64,000 nucleotides of DNA from Bacillus cereus. GTDB taxonomy: Bacteria > Bacillota > Bacilli > Bacillales > Bacillaceae_G. Of this stretch, positions 1 to 10,934 are shown in pieces. A program made the translations under genes and the position numbers. The notes under the pieces are model-generated. The model was not told the DNA's origin. It ran no database searches and saw only the letters and a list, made by a program, of their open reading frames with translations. The stretch's first letter is position 1; every line of letters begins with the position of its first letter. Where the stretch lies: assembly GCF_025917685.1 (NCBI RefSeq), contig NZ_CP089518.1, positions 3,659,001 through 3,723,000 of the forward strand, read 5' to 3'.

Positions 1-465
<465 letters not shown>

Positions 466-499
466 TTATTCGCACCTCTTCATTTTACTCTTACACGCA

Positions 500-537
500 A
501 CAAAACCCCTCACCTCGAGTTAGGTGAGGGATTTTAT
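500..537 (-). terminator. Rho-independent terminator between rseP and proS
   Basis: A perfect 9-bp inverted repeat, CCCTCACCT (506-514) and AGGTGAGGG (522-530), has a 6-base loop and is followed on the minus strand by GGTTTTGTTG. It would end or attenuate the rseP transcript before proS. T-rich sequence also follows in the plus direction, so it may work both ways. Confidence 0.75.
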
Positions 538-574
538 TGTACGAGCTCTATTTCATTATAAACTTCTTCTTATT

Positions 575-1837
575 TTACAAGAAAAACTTACGGATGTCAT
601 TCCATGTTACAACTAACATAAGCAACATTAATAATGCAAATCCAATAAAGTGAACCATTCCTTCTTTTTGACGATCAATCGGTTTCCCTCTTAATGCCTC
701 AATTAAGAAGAAGAACAAACGTCCACCGTCTAAAGCTGGAACTGGTAATAAATTAAATAAACCAAGGTTAATACTTAAAACTGCCGCTAAACTTAGTACA
801 CGCGTAAATCCATAATCTACAACTTGATCTGTTAGATTATAAATTCCTACTGGACCTGACAACTCATTAATAGAAAATTGACCAGTTACTAATTTCACAA
901 GAGAATCAAAAATTAGTTTCGTCCATTCGTACGTTTGTTCAAAACCTGATTTAATAGAACCCATCACTGTTTTCTCTACAGGAGAGTAAACACCAATTCT
1001 ACCAACTTCTTCTTTTCCTTCTTTATCAACCGTTGGCGTTACTTTCACATTAATCTGTTCACTATCACGCTTTACTTGTAACGTAATTTCTTTATTCGGG
1101 TTTTCACGTACAATGTTAACAACATCTTTCCATGTACTTGTGTTTTTCCCATCAATAGCTTGAATTGTATCATTTTCTTTTAATCCAGCTTGCTGTGCTG
1201 CACTATTATCCATTACTTTTCCGACCATTGGTTTATCAACGGGAACCCCTTGTACAAATCCAAGAATCACAAAAATAACAAATGCTAGAATAAAGTTCAT
1301 TGCAGGACCTGCAAAAATTGTTAACGCGCGTTGACCCAATTTTTTAGAGCCAAACTGTCTGTTAAACGGAGCGATTTGGATTTCTTCTCCCGCAGATATG
1401 ATACGAGCTTTTTCATTCACTCGGAATGTTTGCAGCTCTTCCTCGTACTCTTCATATCCCGAAATTGTAAGATTATGCTCCAAATCAGCTTGTTCGACTT
1501 CAATAACACGAACATTTGGATATTTTTCATATCCATCAAAAACTAATTTCACAGCTTCGTCTTTTTCATTTAGCACAAGGCCAACCTTTTTCCCTGGCTT
1601 TAACTCAACTGTGTCCGCATCCTCGCCAGCCATTCTTACATAGCCACCAAGGGGCAGTAATCGAATCGTATACACCGTTTCATTCTTTTCAAATGAGAAT
1701 ATTTTTGGACCAAAACCAATCGCAAACTCGCGGCATAAAATACCCGCTCTTTTTGCGAAATATAGATGCCCTAGCTCATGGAAAAATACGAGTGCACCGA
1801 AAATTAATATAAAGGCAATCGCTGTATTCAATTCCAT
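575..1837 (-). CDS. rseP: Site-2 intramembrane zinc metalloprotease RseP/RasP
   Basis: Membrane-embedded protease of the S2P family that cleaves anti-sigma factors and leftover signal peptides inside the bilayer. The first membrane segment carries the zinc-binding HELGH motif near residue 20. A PDZ domain lies in the middle third (GLKENDTIQAIDG). The C-terminal NLLPVPALDGGR supplies the third ligand (LDG motif), with further hydrophobic segments around these. I chose the ATG at 1835-1837, which gives 420 aa, because AAAGG lies five bases upstream; a GTG two codons earlier lacks a spaced site. The gene sits 11 bases after dxr in the uppS-cdsA-dxr-rseP cluster, as in B. subtilis. Confidence 0.96.
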   Translation of the reverse strand: MELNTAIAFILIFGALVFFHELGHLYFAKRAGILCREFAIGFGPKIFSFEKNETVYTIRLLPLGGYVRMAGEDADTVELKPGKKVGLVLNEKDEAVKLVFDGYEKYPNVRVIEVEQADLEHNLTISGYEEYEEELQTFRVNEKARIISAGEEIQIAPFNRQFGSKKLGQRALTIFAGPAMNFILAFVIFVILGFVQGVPVDKPMVGKVMDNSAAQQAGLKENDTIQAIDGKNTSTWKDVVNIVRENPNKEITLQVKRDSEQINVKVTPTVDKEGKEEVGRIGVYSPVEKTVMGSIKSGFEQTYEWTKLIFDSLVKLVTGQFSINELSGPVGIYNLTDQVVDYGFTRVLSLAAVLSINLGLFNLLPVPALDGGRLFFFLIEALRGKPIDRQKEGMVHFIGFALLMLLMLVVTWNDIRKFFL

Positions 1838-1848
1838 AACCACCTTTG

Positions 1849-2991
1849 CTAAATTTGTTCCATCACAAACCGTCTTGTGGCTGCATCAATTTCCAGAATT
1901 TCCTCTAAGCTCGGACGTGCAATGACATTGTGATGGTTCATTGCTTTTTCAATGAGGTCTTCCACTGTTAAGAAACCAATTCTCTTTTGTAAAAAAGCTT
2001 CAACAGCTACTTCATTTGCAGCGTTCATTACAGCTGGCATACTTCCACCTGTTTTCCCAGCTTCATACGCAAAACGTAGACAACGGAAACGTTCTTGGTT
2101 CATTTTTTCAAAATGCAATGTTCCCATTTCCCATAAGTTTAACTGTTTTGTGTCTGAAAGAGGTAATCTATCAGGATATGTAAGCGCGTATTGAATTGGT
2201 ACTCGCATATCAGGTGAGCCAAGCTGTGCCATTACACTACGATCTTCAAATTCAACCATAGAATGAATAATACTTTCTTTATGTAAAACAACATCAATTT
2301 GCTCATAAGGGATACCAAAAAGCCAATGTGCTTCAATTACTTCTAGTCCCTTATTCATCATTGTAGCAGAATCAATTGTAATTTTCGAACCCATTGACCA
2401 GTTTGGATGTCGAAGCGCATCTTCTACGGTCACATGATGCAATTCATCTCTCGTTTTATCACGGAAACTTCCGCCAGAAGCCGTTATAATGAGTCGAGAA
2501 ATTCTTTTTTCATTTTCACCATTCAAGCATTGAAAAATAGCTGAATGTTCACTATCTACTGGAAGTAACGAAACATTATGTTTTCGTGCCGCTTCCATTA
2601 CTAGATGCCCTGCAGTTACTAACGTTTCTTTATTTGCAATTCCAATTGTTTTTTTCGCCTCAATTGCACGAAGTGTTGGTAACAACCCTACGCTACCTAC
2701 AACGGCATTTACTAAAATCTCCGCATCTGGATGTAATGCTACTTCTAAAAGACCTTCACTACCATATACAATTTTTGTATTACCAGAAACAGCTTGTAAT
2801 TTTATAACATCTTCTGCTCTTTGCACAGAAACAATTTGCGGAGAAAATTCTTGAATTACTTTTACTGCGTAGTCAATATTTTTCCCTACAGAAAAAGCAA
2901 CGAGACGGAATTGGTCTGGGTGCGAGCGTAACACATCTAAAGTTTGTGTACCAATTGATCCGCTTGCACCTAATAAACTAATATTTTTCAT
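1849..2991 (-). CDS. dxr: 1-deoxy-D-xylulose 5-phosphate reductoisomerase
   Basis: Second step of the MEP pathway: NADPH-dependent rearrangement and reduction of DXP to 2-C-methyl-D-erythritol 4-phosphate, feeding isoprenoid and undecaprenyl lipid synthesis. The N-terminal Rossmann motif reads [15 protein letters not shown]. The metal- and substrate-binding segments include [13 protein letters not shown] and [10 protein letters not shown]. The start is the ATG at 2989-2991 (380 aa, the usual family length), with GAGGGG upstream. The frame stays open for 24 more codons, but these overlap cdsA and lack family similarity. Neighbours cdsA and uppS use or extend the same lipid supply route. Confidence 0.97.
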   Translation of the reverse strand: MKNISLLGASGSIGTQTLDVLRSHPDQFRLVAFSVGKNIDYAVKVIQEFSPQIVSVQRAEDVIKLQAVSGNTKIVYGSEGLLEVALHPDAEILVNAVVGSVGLLPTLRAIEAKKTIGIANKETLVTAGHLVMEAARKHNVSLLPVDSEHSAIFQCLNGENEKRISRLIITASGGSFRDKTRDELHHVTVEDALRHPNWSMGSKITIDSATMMNKGLEVIEAHWLFGIPYEQIDVVLHKESIIHSMVEFEDRSVMAQLGSPDMRVPIQYALTYPDRLPLSDTKQLNLWEMGTLHFEKMNQERFRCLRFAYEAGKTGGSMPAVMNAANEVAVEAFLQKRIGFLTVEDLIEKAMNHHNVIARPSLEEILEIDAATRRFVMEQI

Positions 2992-3014
2992 GACTCCAAC
3001 CCCTCGTTCATTTA

Positions 3015-3806
3015 TTAATTGTATTGTAATAAGAAGTAGAGAATTGGTAACACAAATAACCAACTATCTGTTCGATCTAATATACCACCATGTCCAGGTA
3101 AAATTGTACCTGAATCTTTTACGCCATAGTGACGTTTAAATGCAGACTGTACTAAATCACCAATTTGTCCAAAAATAGAAATGATAATCGTCAGCACAAT
3201 TAAAATCCCTACATTTGCTTCAACTGGGAAGAACATATTGTAAACAAGTGCAACAATAACTCCACAAACAATACCGCCTAATGAACCTTCAATTGTTTTA
3301 TTTGGACTAATTTCTGGCCACAACTTTCTTTTTCCTAATGCTTTTCCTACGAAATATGCGCCTGAATCAGTAGCCCATATAACAAATAATGCGCAAAACA
3401 CATATTTAATTCCTAATATTCTCGTTTCATTTAAATATAAGAATCCCATTGCAACATATGTCGTTGCCATAAGTAAAAATGAAGCATTATCAAAAGTAAA
3501 TGTATTCTTAGAAAGGACTGTATATGATAAAAGTAATAAAACAATCACAAACGTAATTTCTAATTTACCTAATCCAATCCACCTAAACAGTTCTGATGCA
3601 CTACTTGGAACTAAAATAACCCATAATAATACCGCAGCTAAAACTGTTGGTACCGAAATAAGCGTAAGCTTGTTCATACGAATTAATTCATATAAACCTA
3701 TAGAAGCAAGTGCATACACTAAAACCGTAAAAGGCACGCCACCGTAAATTACGATGGGAATGAATAGCGCGGCAGCAACCACTCCAGTAATAATTCTCTG
3801 TTTCAC
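3015..3806 (-). CDS. cdsA: Phosphatidate cytidylyltransferase (CDP-diglyceride synthase)
   Basis: Integral membrane enzyme that makes CDP-diacylglycerol from phosphatidic acid and CTP, the branch point for bacterial phospholipids. Several hydrophobic segments cover most of the 263 residues. The CdsA signature is near the C-terminus ([20 protein letters not shown]), preceded by [12 protein letters not shown] and the acidic ATDSGAYF segment. The start is taken as the GTG at 3804-3806, seven bases after AGAGAGGG; a TTG two codons earlier is the alternative. It lies between uppS and dxr with gaps of about 20 bases, suggesting one transcript. Confidence 0.96.
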   Translation of the reverse strand: MKQRIITGVVAAALFIPIVIYGGVPFTVLVYALASIGLYELIRMNKLTLISVPTVLAAVLLWVILVPSSASELFRWIGLGKLEITFVIVLLLLSYTVLSKNTFTFDNASFLLMATTYVAMGFLYLNETRILGIKYVFCALFVIWATDSGAYFVGKALGKRKLWPEISPNKTIEGSLGGIVCGVIVALVYNMFFPVEANVGILIVLTIIISIFGQIGDLVQSAFKRHYGVKDSGTILPGHGGILDRTDSWLFVLPILYFLLQYN

Positions 3807-3823
3807 TACCAAACCCTCTCTTT

Positions 3824-4600
3824 CTACACGCCTCCGAATCTGCGCCCTCTATGTTGAAAGTCTGTAATCGCATTAAGCAAATGTTCTTCCGTAAAGTCTG
3901 GCCAATACACATCCGTAAACCAAAATTCTGAATATGCAATTTGCCATAACATAAAATTACTAATACGTAGCTCTCCGCTTGTACGAATTAACAACTCTGG
4001 ATCAGGTAAAGAACTCGTCATTAAGTAGGAAGAAATCATTTCTTCACTTATCTCTTCAGCACGAATTTTTCCTTCCTCACTATCTTTCATCATATGTTGC
4101 ACAGCAGAAACGATTTCATCTCGACTTCCATAGTTTAACGCGAAATTAAGAATTAATCCCGTATTCTCTTGCGTATCTTCCATGGCTTTTTCCATCGCTC
4201 TGCGTGTATGCGTAGGAAGACGATCTTTTTGCCCTATTACTCGGACTTGTACGTTTTCTTCAATCAATTCTGGTAAAAATGTACCTAGAAATTCTTCTGG
4301 AAGCCTCATTAAATAGTCAACTTCCTTTTTCGGTCTTTTCCAGTTCTCAGTTGAAAAAGCATAAAGAGTTAACACTTTCACATTAAGCTTACTTGCAAAT
4401 TTTGTAATTTTCTTTACAACTTGCATGCCTTCATGATGTCCCGCAATACGAGGCATAGCTCTCCTCTTTGCCCATCTTCCATTGCCATCCATAATGATGG
4501 CAATATGTTCTGGTATATATCCTTTTTTCACTTCTTCAACGAGATGATCAAACGATGCGTCCTTTTTACTTTTAAAAAAAGGAAAGTTTTTAAACATCAT
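3824..4600 (-). CDS. uppS: Undecaprenyl diphosphate synthase (cis-prenyltransferase)
   Basis: Condenses isopentenyl diphosphate onto farnesyl diphosphate to give the C55 carrier used in peptidoglycan and teichoic acid synthesis. Visible cis-prenyltransferase signatures are IIMDGNGRWAKRR with the catalytic Asp (about residue 38), GHHEGM, YAFSTENWKRP and, near the C-terminus, DPELLIRTSGELRISNFM with a YSEFWFTDVYWPDF tail. The length of 258 aa is usual. Two Met codons stand at the start, so the true start may be 4597. It follows frr and its terminator and begins the uppS-cdsA-dxr-rseP group. Confidence 0.97.
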   Translation of the reverse strand: MMFKNFPFFKSKKDASFDHLVEEVKKGYIPEHIAIIMDGNGRWAKRRAMPRIAGHHEGMQVVKKITKFASKLNVKVLTLYAFSTENWKRPKKEVDYLMRLPEEFLGTFLPELIEENVQVRVIGQKDRLPTHTRRAMEKAMEDTQENTGLILNFALNYGSRDEIVSAVQHMMKDSEEGKIRAEEISEEMISSYLMTSSLPDPELLIRTSGELRISNFMLWQIAYSEFWFTDVYWPDFTEEHLLNAITDFQHRGRRFGGV

Positions 4601-4635
4601 TCATACCCTCCAGCAAGCAGACGTATGCCTAAAAG

Positions 4636-4666
4636 TGTAAAAAGACCCCCTTAAGAAGAGGGTCAT
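4636..4666 (-). terminator. Terminator downstream of frr
   Basis: GACCCCCTT (4644-4652) pairs with AAGAGGGTC (4656-4664) with one mismatch. On the minus strand the stem is followed by CTTTTTACAC. It separates the rpsB-tsf-pyrH-frr group from uppS. Confidence 0.75.
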
Positions 4667-4685
4667 ATTTGCGAAGTTATCGCTA

Positions 4686-5243
4686 TTACACTTCCATGAT
4701 TTCTTTTTCTTTGTTTTTTGCGATTTCGTCAACTTTTGCAATATATTTATCTGTTTCTTTTTGGATATCTTCAGTATATCCTCTTAAATCATCTTCCGTA
4801 ATATCGCCAGCTTTTTCAAGCTTCTTAAGATCATCGTTACCGTCACGACGTACGTTACGAACCGCAACTTTTGCTTCTTCAGCATATTTTTTCACAACTT
4901 TTACAAGATCACGACGACGCTCTTCTGTTAATGCAGGGAATGCAATACGAATTACAGTTCCGTCATTAGAAGGGTTTAATCCTAAATCTGCTTTTAAGAT
5001 TGCTTTTTCAATATCACCGATAGAAGTTTTATCATAGGGTTGAATTACAAGCAAACGTGCTTCTGGAACTGTAATGTTCGCTAATTGCACAACTGGTGTT
5101 GGTGCACCGTAGTAATCAACTTGTACCTTATCTAATACAGACGAGCTTGCACGACCAGCGCGAACTGTTGCTAATTCACGAGAATAAGCAGCAACTGCTT
5201 TTTCCATTTTTTCATTTGAAGACTTCAATACTTGTTGTCCCAT
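4686..5243 (-). CDS. frr: Ribosome recycling factor
   Basis: Acts with EF-G to split the post-termination ribosome into subunits. The 185-residue protein matches the standard family length and is rich in charged helices expected of the three-helix bundle domain, with the conserved [23 protein letters not shown] and [14 protein letters not shown] segments. The start ATG (5241-5243) is three bases after the pyrH stop, so the two genes are probably translated in sequence. It is the last gene of the rpsB-tsf-pyrH-frr cluster. Confidence 0.97.
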   Translation of the reverse strand: MGQQVLKSSNEKMEKAVAAYSRELATVRAGRASSSVLDKVQVDYYGAPTPVVQLANITVPEARLLVIQPYDKTSIGDIEKAILKADLGLNPSNDGTVIRIAFPALTEERRRDLVKVVKKYAEEAKVAVRNVRRDGNDDLKKLEKAGDITEDDLRGYTEDIQKETDKYIAKVDEIAKNKEKEIMEV

Positions 5244-5245
5244 AT

Positions 5246-5968
5246 TTATTTCCCCCTTACAACTGTTCCAATATTTTCGCCTAAAACGGCACGTTTAATG
5301 TTACCTTTTTCCATAACTGAGAATACAATTAATGGAATATCATTGTCCATACATAAAGAAGAAGCTGTAGAATCCATTACACCTAAACCTTCTTTTAATA
5401 CATCTAAGTAAGTAAGTGTTTCGTACTTTGTAGCAGTTGGATCAATAGATGGATCTGCACTATATACGCCATCCACATTATTTTTTGCCATTAAAATAAC
5501 GTCCGCTTCGATTTCCGCTGCACGTAATGCTGCTGTCGTATCTGTAGAGAAGTATGGGTTACCAGTACCTGCGGCAAAGATAACAACACGTTTTTTCTCT
5601 AAGTGACGAATTGCTTTACGTCGAATGTAAGGCTCTGCCACTTGACGCATTTCAATTGAAGTTTGAACGCGAGTTTGAATTCCAATATTCTCTAAACTAT
5701 CTTGAAGAGCTAGTGAATTCATAACTGTTGCTAACATGCCCATGTAATCTGCTCCTGCACGATCCATACCCATTTCGCTTCCAATTTTCCCACGCCAAAT
5801 GTTACCGCCACCAACAACAACAGCAACCTCTACATCAAGTTCTGCAATTTCTTTCACTTGTTCCGCAACTGACTTAATAACAGTTGGGTTAATTCCAAAT
5901 CCTTGCTCGCCAGCTAAAGCTTCTCCGCTCAGCTTTAAAACGACACGATTATATTTCGGTTTACTCAT
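5246..5968 (-). CDS. pyrH: Uridylate kinase (UMP kinase)
   Basis: Hexameric amino-acid-kinase-fold enzyme that phosphorylates UMP to UDP. The N-terminal [20 protein letters not shown] and [11 protein letters not shown] segments form the nucleotide and phosphate loops. [16 protein letters not shown] and [19 protein letters not shown] are further PyrH signatures. The length is 240 aa. An AGGTTC-type site lies upstream of the ATG. A terminator-like hairpin stands between tsf and pyrH, so it may be read through from rpsB-tsf or have its own promoter. Confidence 0.97.
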   Translation of the reverse strand: MSKPKYNRVVLKLSGEALAGEQGFGINPTVIKSVAEQVKEIAELDVEVAVVVGGGNIWRGKIGSEMGMDRAGADYMGMLATVMNSLALQDSLENIGIQTRVQTSIEMRQVAEPYIRRKAIRHLEKKRVVIFAAGTGNPYFSTDTTAALRAAEIEADVILMAKNNVDGVYSADPSIDPTATKYETLTYLDVLKEGLGVMDSTASSLCMDNDIPLIVFSVMEKGNIKRAVLGENIGTVVRGK

Positions 5969-5992
5969 AATGAACCTCCAATTGCTTACATC

Positions 5993-6028
5993 TTTATTTT
6001 AAAAAAGGGAACACAATGTGTTCCCTAA
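5993..6028 (-). terminator. Terminator or attenuator between tsf and pyrH
   Basis: A perfect 8-bp stem GGGAACAC (6007-6014) / GTGTTCCC (6018-6025) with a three-base loop is followed on the minus strand by TTTTTTAAAA. It is a classic intrinsic terminator inside the rpsB-tsf-pyrH-frr cluster. Confidence 0.8.
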
Positions 6029-6034
6029 TCTGTA

Positions 6035-6922
6035 TTAGTTGTTACCTTTTACTTGGTTCATTACTTCTTCAGCAAAGTTGTCTTCGCGTTTTTCGATACC
6101 TTCACCAACAGCGTAGCGAACGAATCCTTTTAATGTTCCGCCTTTAGACTCAACGAATTGACGAACTTTCATATCAGGATTTTTAACGAATGCTTGGTCA
6201 AGTAAGCAAATTTCTTCGAAGAATTTGCCAAGACGGCCTTCAACCATTTTTGCAACGATTTTTTCAGGCTTGCCTTCGTTTAAAGCTTGTTGTGTTAATA
6301 CTTGACGCTCATGCTCAACTTCTTCAGCTGTTACAGCATCACGGTCAATGTATTTAGGGTTAACTGCTGCAATGTGCATTGCTACATCTTTAGCAGCTGC
6401 TTCGTCAGTAGAACCTTCAAGAACTGTTAATACACCAATACGTCCACCCATGTGTAGGTAAGCGCCGAATGCATCAGCATCAGTTTTTGATACGATTTCG
6501 AAACGACGAAGTGTAAGTTTTTCACCAATTTTAGCGATTGCTTCATTGATGTGCTCTTCTACTGTTTTACCGCCTTCAATTGTTTGAGCCATAGCTTCTT
6601 CAACGTTAGCTGGTTTGTTAGTTAATAAGTGAGCAGCTAATTCTTTAATTAAAGCTTGGAAACCTTCGTTTTTCGCAACGAAATCAGTTTCAGAGTTTAA
6701 TTCTAAGATTAAACCGTCGTTACCGTTTGTTTCGATGAAAGTTAAACCTTCAGCAGCGATGCGGTCTGCTTTTTTAGCAGCTTTCGCAATACCTTTTTCA
6801 CGTAAGAAGTCAATTGCTTTCTCCATGTCGCCGTTAGTTTCAGTTAAAGCCTTTTTGCAGTCCATCATACCTGCGCCTGTTTTTTCACGAAGTTCTTTTA
6901 CCATTTGTGCAGTGATTGCCAT
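6035..6922 (-). CDS. tsf: Elongation factor Ts
   Basis: Guanine nucleotide exchange factor for EF-Tu. The N-terminus [20 protein letters not shown] is the conserved UBA-like domain, followed by the core with [14 protein letters not shown], the segment that contacts EF-Tu. The ATG at 6920-6922 (295 aa) is chosen because AGGAGG lies nine bases upstream; the ATG three codons earlier almost touches that site. It lies between terminator-like hairpins, downstream of rpsB. Confidence 0.97.
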   Translation of the reverse strand: MAITAQMVKELREKTGAGMMDCKKALTETNGDMEKAIDFLREKGIAKAAKKADRIAAEGLTFIETNGNDGLILELNSETDFVAKNEGFQALIKELAAHLLTNKPANVEEAMAQTIEGGKTVEEHINEAIAKIGEKLTLRRFEIVSKTDADAFGAYLHMGGRIGVLTVLEGSTDEAAAKDVAMHIAAVNPKYIDRDAVTAEEVEHERQVLTQQALNEGKPEKIVAKMVEGRLGKFFEEICLLDQAFVKNPDMKVRQFVESKGGTLKGFVRYAVGEGIEKREDNFAEEVMNQVKGNN

Positions 6923-6971
6923 GTTTTTCATCCTCCTAAAATATGTATTTATACCTTTTAAAAAGGTTTTT

Positions 6972-7018
6972 ATACCTTAAAAAAGGTGATAAAAGGCCGA
7001 ACCCCTTATCACCTTTCC
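6972..7018 (-). terminator. Terminator or attenuator between rpsB and tsf
   Basis: AAAGGTGATAA (6982-6992) pairs with TTATCACCTTT (7006-7016), with further pairing inside the loop. The minus strand continues as ACCTTTTTTAAGG. It lies between rpsB and tsf and would lower tsf expression relative to rpsB. Confidence 0.75.
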
Positions 7019-7025
7019 AAATTTG

Positions 7026-7730
<705 letters not shown>

Positions 7731-7762
7731 TTAGTTCCTCCTAAATGGTTTTTGATATCCTC

Positions 7763-7842
7763 CGTTTACTTCATCTCTAAGCGAAACTACAAACGTAGCA
7801 CCAACACTTAAATCAGTAAACGTGTGTACTTTGTACTGACAC
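7763..7842 (-). ncRNA. Structured 5' leader of rpsB (candidate S2 autoregulatory element)
   Basis: On the minus-strand RNA, CGUUUACU (7822-7815) can pair with AGUAAACG (7770-7763) just upstream of the ribosome binding site. Nested inside are UAAGUG/CGCUUA (7810-7805 with 7783-7778, one G-U pair) and CUAC/GUAG (7798-7795 with 7790-7787) around a 4-base loop. A separate 5' hairpin forms from GUGU-GUAC and GUACACAC with a two-base bulge (about 7823-7841). The layout resembles ribosomal protein leader RNAs that bind their own product. Function is inferred. Confidence 0.5.
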
Positions 7843-7850
7843 CACTGCTT

Positions 7851-7879
7851 ACTATATCATACTGAAATATTACAATCAA
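7851..7879 (-). promoter_or_regulatory. Sigma-A promoter of rpsB
   Basis: On the minus strand, TTGATT (-35, 7874-7879), a 17-bp spacer and TATAGT (-10, 7851-7856), the latter preceded by TGA as an extended -10. Transcription would start near 7844. Confidence 0.75.
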
Positions 7880-8040
7880 GTCGAAAATGCGAACAATGTA
7901 AAACTTTCTTTTTTTCACGCTCAAATTCTAGTATTTCCAACCTTCACTTCCTTTAAGCAAGGAGGTGAAGGCTAATTAATAGTTTTCTAATGAACGCTGT
8001 CATGACGCCTTACGTAAGCAAAATCATTCTCTTAAAAAAC

Positions 8041-8071
8041 AAAAAACTCTCCTCAACTGAGGAGAGTTTTT
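8041..8071 (-). terminator. Terminator downstream of codY
   Basis: A perfect stem CTCTCCTC (8047-8054) / GAGGAGAG (8059-8066) with loop AACT, flanked by A and T runs. On the minus strand it is followed by TTTTTTG. The symmetric flanks would allow termination in both directions. Confidence 0.88.
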
Positions 8072-8078
8072 ATATAAA

Positions 8079-8858
8079 TTAGTTTGTTTTTAATTTAGCA
8101 AGTTCCTGTAGAAACTTGTCGTTTAGTACTTTAATGTATGTTCCTTTCATACCTAAAGAACGAGACTCAATAACACCAGCACTTTCTAATTTACGTAGTG
8201 CATTTACGATTACAGAACGAGTAATTCCTACGCGATCAGCAATTTTACTTGCAACAAGTAAACCTTCTGTTCCATTTAATTCTTCGAAGATATGCTCGAT
8301 TGCTTCTAACTCACTGTAAGATAATGAGCTAATCGCCATTTGAACAACAGCTTTACTACGTGCTTCCTCTTCGATTTCTTCTGCTTTTTCACGTAAGATT
8401 TCCATACCTACTACAGTTGAACTGTATTCAGCAAGGATTAAATCATCGTCTAAGAACTCTTGACCAAGACGAGCTAATACTAACGTACCTAGACGCTCAC
8501 CGCCACCAACGATTGGTACGATTGTAGTTAAACCTTGACCGAATAATTCTCTATTTTCTACTGGGAATGCTGTGTAAGCACTGTTTACATCTAAGTTAGA
8601 AGATGTTTCTGTAATGTTGAATAAGCTTTGTGTGTATTCTTCCGGGAATTGACGCTCTGCAAGCATTTGTTTCATACGCTCATTCTCAATTTGTTGGTGA
8701 ATTGCATAACCTAGTAATTTACCACGACGGCTTACTACGAATACGTTCGCTTCGATTACTTCACACATTGTGTCAGACATTTCTCTAAAGTTTACAGGCT
8801 TTCCTGCTGCGCTCTGTAATAACGCATTTAATTTTCTTGTTTTTGCTAATAATTCCAT
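8079..8858 (-). CDS. codY: GTP- and branched-chain-amino-acid-sensing global repressor CodY
   Basis: Transcription factor that represses stationary-phase and nutrient-scavenging genes when GTP and Ile/Leu/Val are plentiful; it also influences virulence genes in the B. cereus group. The 259-residue protein starts [20 protein letters not shown], has the N-terminal GAF ligand domain (about 1-155), and ends with a winged helix-turn-helix whose recognition region reads [26 protein letters not shown]. Length and motifs are canonical. It is the last gene of the xerC-hslV-hslU-codY cluster, ending in a strong terminator. Confidence 0.98.
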
Positions 8859-8935
8859 TTCAAAAGTTCCTCCTACATATTACTCACATATTTTTTCATC
8901 ACTTGGAAACTAGGGCGAGTCACCTGATGACACAA

Positions 8936-10327
8936 TTACAAAATAAACTGGCTCACATCTTTATTTTTAGCAATCGTTGCTAATTTCTCCTCAACGTATT
9001 GAGGTGTTATCGTTATTTTCTCTAACGTAATTTCAGATGCTTCAAACGATAAATCTTCAAGGAGCTTCTCCATAATCGTATGAAGTCTTCTTGCTCCAAT
9101 ATTATCTGTATCCTGATTAACTTGATAAGCAATCTCAGCAATCTTACGAATAGCTTCGTCTGAAAATTCAATTTCTATACCTTCAGTCGCTAATAAAGCC
9201 ATATATTGTTTAATTAACGCATTGTCAGGCTCGATTAATATTTTAACAAAATCATCTGTCGATAATTTTGTTAATTCTACTCGAATCGGAAATCTCCCTT
9301 GCAATTCCGGAATTAAATCCGACGGTTTAGACATATGAAACGCTCCAGCTGCAACGAATAAAATATAATCCGTTTTTACTGATCCGTATTTTGTCGCAAC
9401 ATTCGATCCTTCTACAATTGGTAAAATGTCACGTTGCACACCTTCGCGTGATACATCTACGCTATTCGACTGCTTACCAGCAATTTTGTCAATTTCATCA
9501 ATAAAAATAATCCCGAGCTGTTCAGCACGATAAACAGCCTCTTGTGTAACTTCATCCATATCAATTAAGCGCTGTGCTTCCTCATTTGTCAAGAGTTTTC
9601 TTGCTTCTTTTACAGAAAGTTTACGTTTTTTCGTTTTTTTCGGCATAAAACTTCCTAATGCATCTTGGAAATTCATTCCCATTTGTTCCATGCCAGTTCC
9701 TTGTAACATATCAAACATGGAAGACTGTTGTTCAGTCACTTCAATCGATACAATTTCATCTTCAAGAAGTCCCGCAGCAAGCTTTCTTTCCACGTCTTGG
9801 CGTTTCTTTTCGATTTCAACATCTTCTTGTGTATCAGATGTTTGATTCGAATTTTGAGTACCGCCAAAAAGCATTTCTAATGGGTTTTTAAATCCAGATT
9901 GCTTCTCCGGACTCGGCACTAAAATTTCAACAAGACGTTGGTTCGCTTGCTCTTCTGCTTTATCTTGAACTTTAACTACCATTTCTTCTTTTACGATGCG
10001 TACTGACGTTTCTACAAGGTCACGTACCATCGACTCTACATCTCTACCTACATATCCAACTTCTGTGAATTTCGTAGCTTCAACCTTAATAAAAGGTGCT
10101 CCAACGAGTTTCGCCATTCGTCGTGCTACCTCTGTTTTACCAACACCTGTCGGTCCAATCATTAAAATATTTTTAGGTGCAATTTCATCACGTAAATTTT
10201 CAGCTAGTTTACTGCGACGATATCGATTTCTCAGAGCTACAGCAACCGCTTTCTTTGCATCTTTTTGACCGATGATGTATTGATCTAATTTTTCCACAAT
10301 TTGGCGCGGAGTAAAATGTAAATGCAT
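8936..10327 (-). CDS. hslU: ATPase subunit HslU (ClpY) of the HslUV protease
   Basis: AAA+ unfoldase that feeds substrates to the HslV peptidase. The Walker A motif [15 protein letters not shown] is near residue 55 and Walker [12 protein letters not shown] in the middle, separated by the variable I-domain. The sensor region includes [13 protein letters not shown]. The start is taken at the ATG 10325-10327 (463 aa), giving [20 protein letters not shown]; the frame remains open 13 codons further but lacks a better start. It lies 22 bases after hslV, and the two products form one complex. Confidence 0.97.
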   Translation of the reverse strand: MHLHFTPRQIVEKLDQYIIGQKDAKKAVAVALRNRYRRSKLAENLRDEIAPKNILMIGPTGVGKTEVARRMAKLVGAPFIKVEATKFTEVGYVGRDVESMVRDLVETSVRIVKEEMVVKVQDKAEEQANQRLVEILVPSPEKQSGFKNPLEMLFGGTQNSNQTSDTQEDVEIEKKRQDVERKLAAGLLEDEIVSIEVTEQQSSMFDMLQGTGMEQMGMNFQDALGSFMPKKTKKRKLSVKEARKLLTNEEAQRLIDMDEVTQEAVYRAEQLGIIFIDEIDKIAGKQSNSVDVSREGVQRDILPIVEGSNVATKYGSVKTDYILFVAAGAFHMSKPSDLIPELQGRFPIRVELTKLSTDDFVKILIEPDNALIKQYMALLATEGIEIEFSDEAIRKIAEIAYQVNQDTDNIGARRLHTIMEKLLEDLSFEASEITLEKITITPQYVEEKLATIAKNKDVSQFIL

Positions 10328-10349
10328 ATAAAATGCCTCCCTTACGATT

Positions 10350-10892
10350 CTACAATTCTTCAACAATTATGTTGTGGTTCGTATAAACACAAATATCGCC
10401 TGCAATTTCTAAACTCGCTTTCGCAATCTGCTTCGCAGTTAAATGTTCACTTGCATATTGTTTTAAAGCACGACCTGCAGAAAGTGCATAATTTCCACCA
10501 GATCCAATTGCTAAAATACCATCATCGGGTTCAATTACTTCTCCTGTACCCGAAACAAGGAGCATAGTTGTTTTGTCCATGACAATGAGCATCGCTTCTA
10601 ACTGACGCAGCATTTTATCCCCACGCCATTGTTTCGCCATTTCAACTGCAGCTCGCTGTAAGTTCCCGTTATACTCTTCTAATTTCCCTTCAAACATTTC
10701 AAAAAGAGTAAATGCGTCCGCAACTGAACCTGCAAAACCAGCTAAAACTTTCCCTTGGAAAAGTTTACGGACTTTACGAGCTGTATGTTTCATTACAACT
10801 GCATTTCCCATTGTCACCTGACCATCTCCAGCCATTGCACATTCTCCATTATGATGAACTGCAAATATCGTTGTAGCGTGGAAATTTCCCAT
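10350..10892 (-). CDS. hslV: Proteolytic subunit HslV (ClpQ) of the HslUV protease
   Basis: Proteasome-beta-like peptidase that forms double hexamer rings with HslU. The N-terminus reads [16 protein letters not shown], so the conserved TTI that starts the mature enzyme in other bacteria lies at residues 7-9. The GDGQVT and [14 protein letters not shown] segments match the family. The length is 180 aa. B. subtilis ClpQ (CodW) is reported to use an N-terminal serine after Met; here position 2 is Gly, so processing to Thr7 is more likely. It follows xerC and precedes hslU. Confidence 0.96.
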
Positions 10893-10934
10893 AGAAAAAA
10901 CTCCTTTATATGTTTTTATAGCTTTAAAAGCAAT

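Noticed and set aside
466..574. Possible T-box riboswitch before proS
   Set aside because: The gap is too short for a T-box and lacks the AGGGTGG-type sequence; only a simple terminator hairpin is present.
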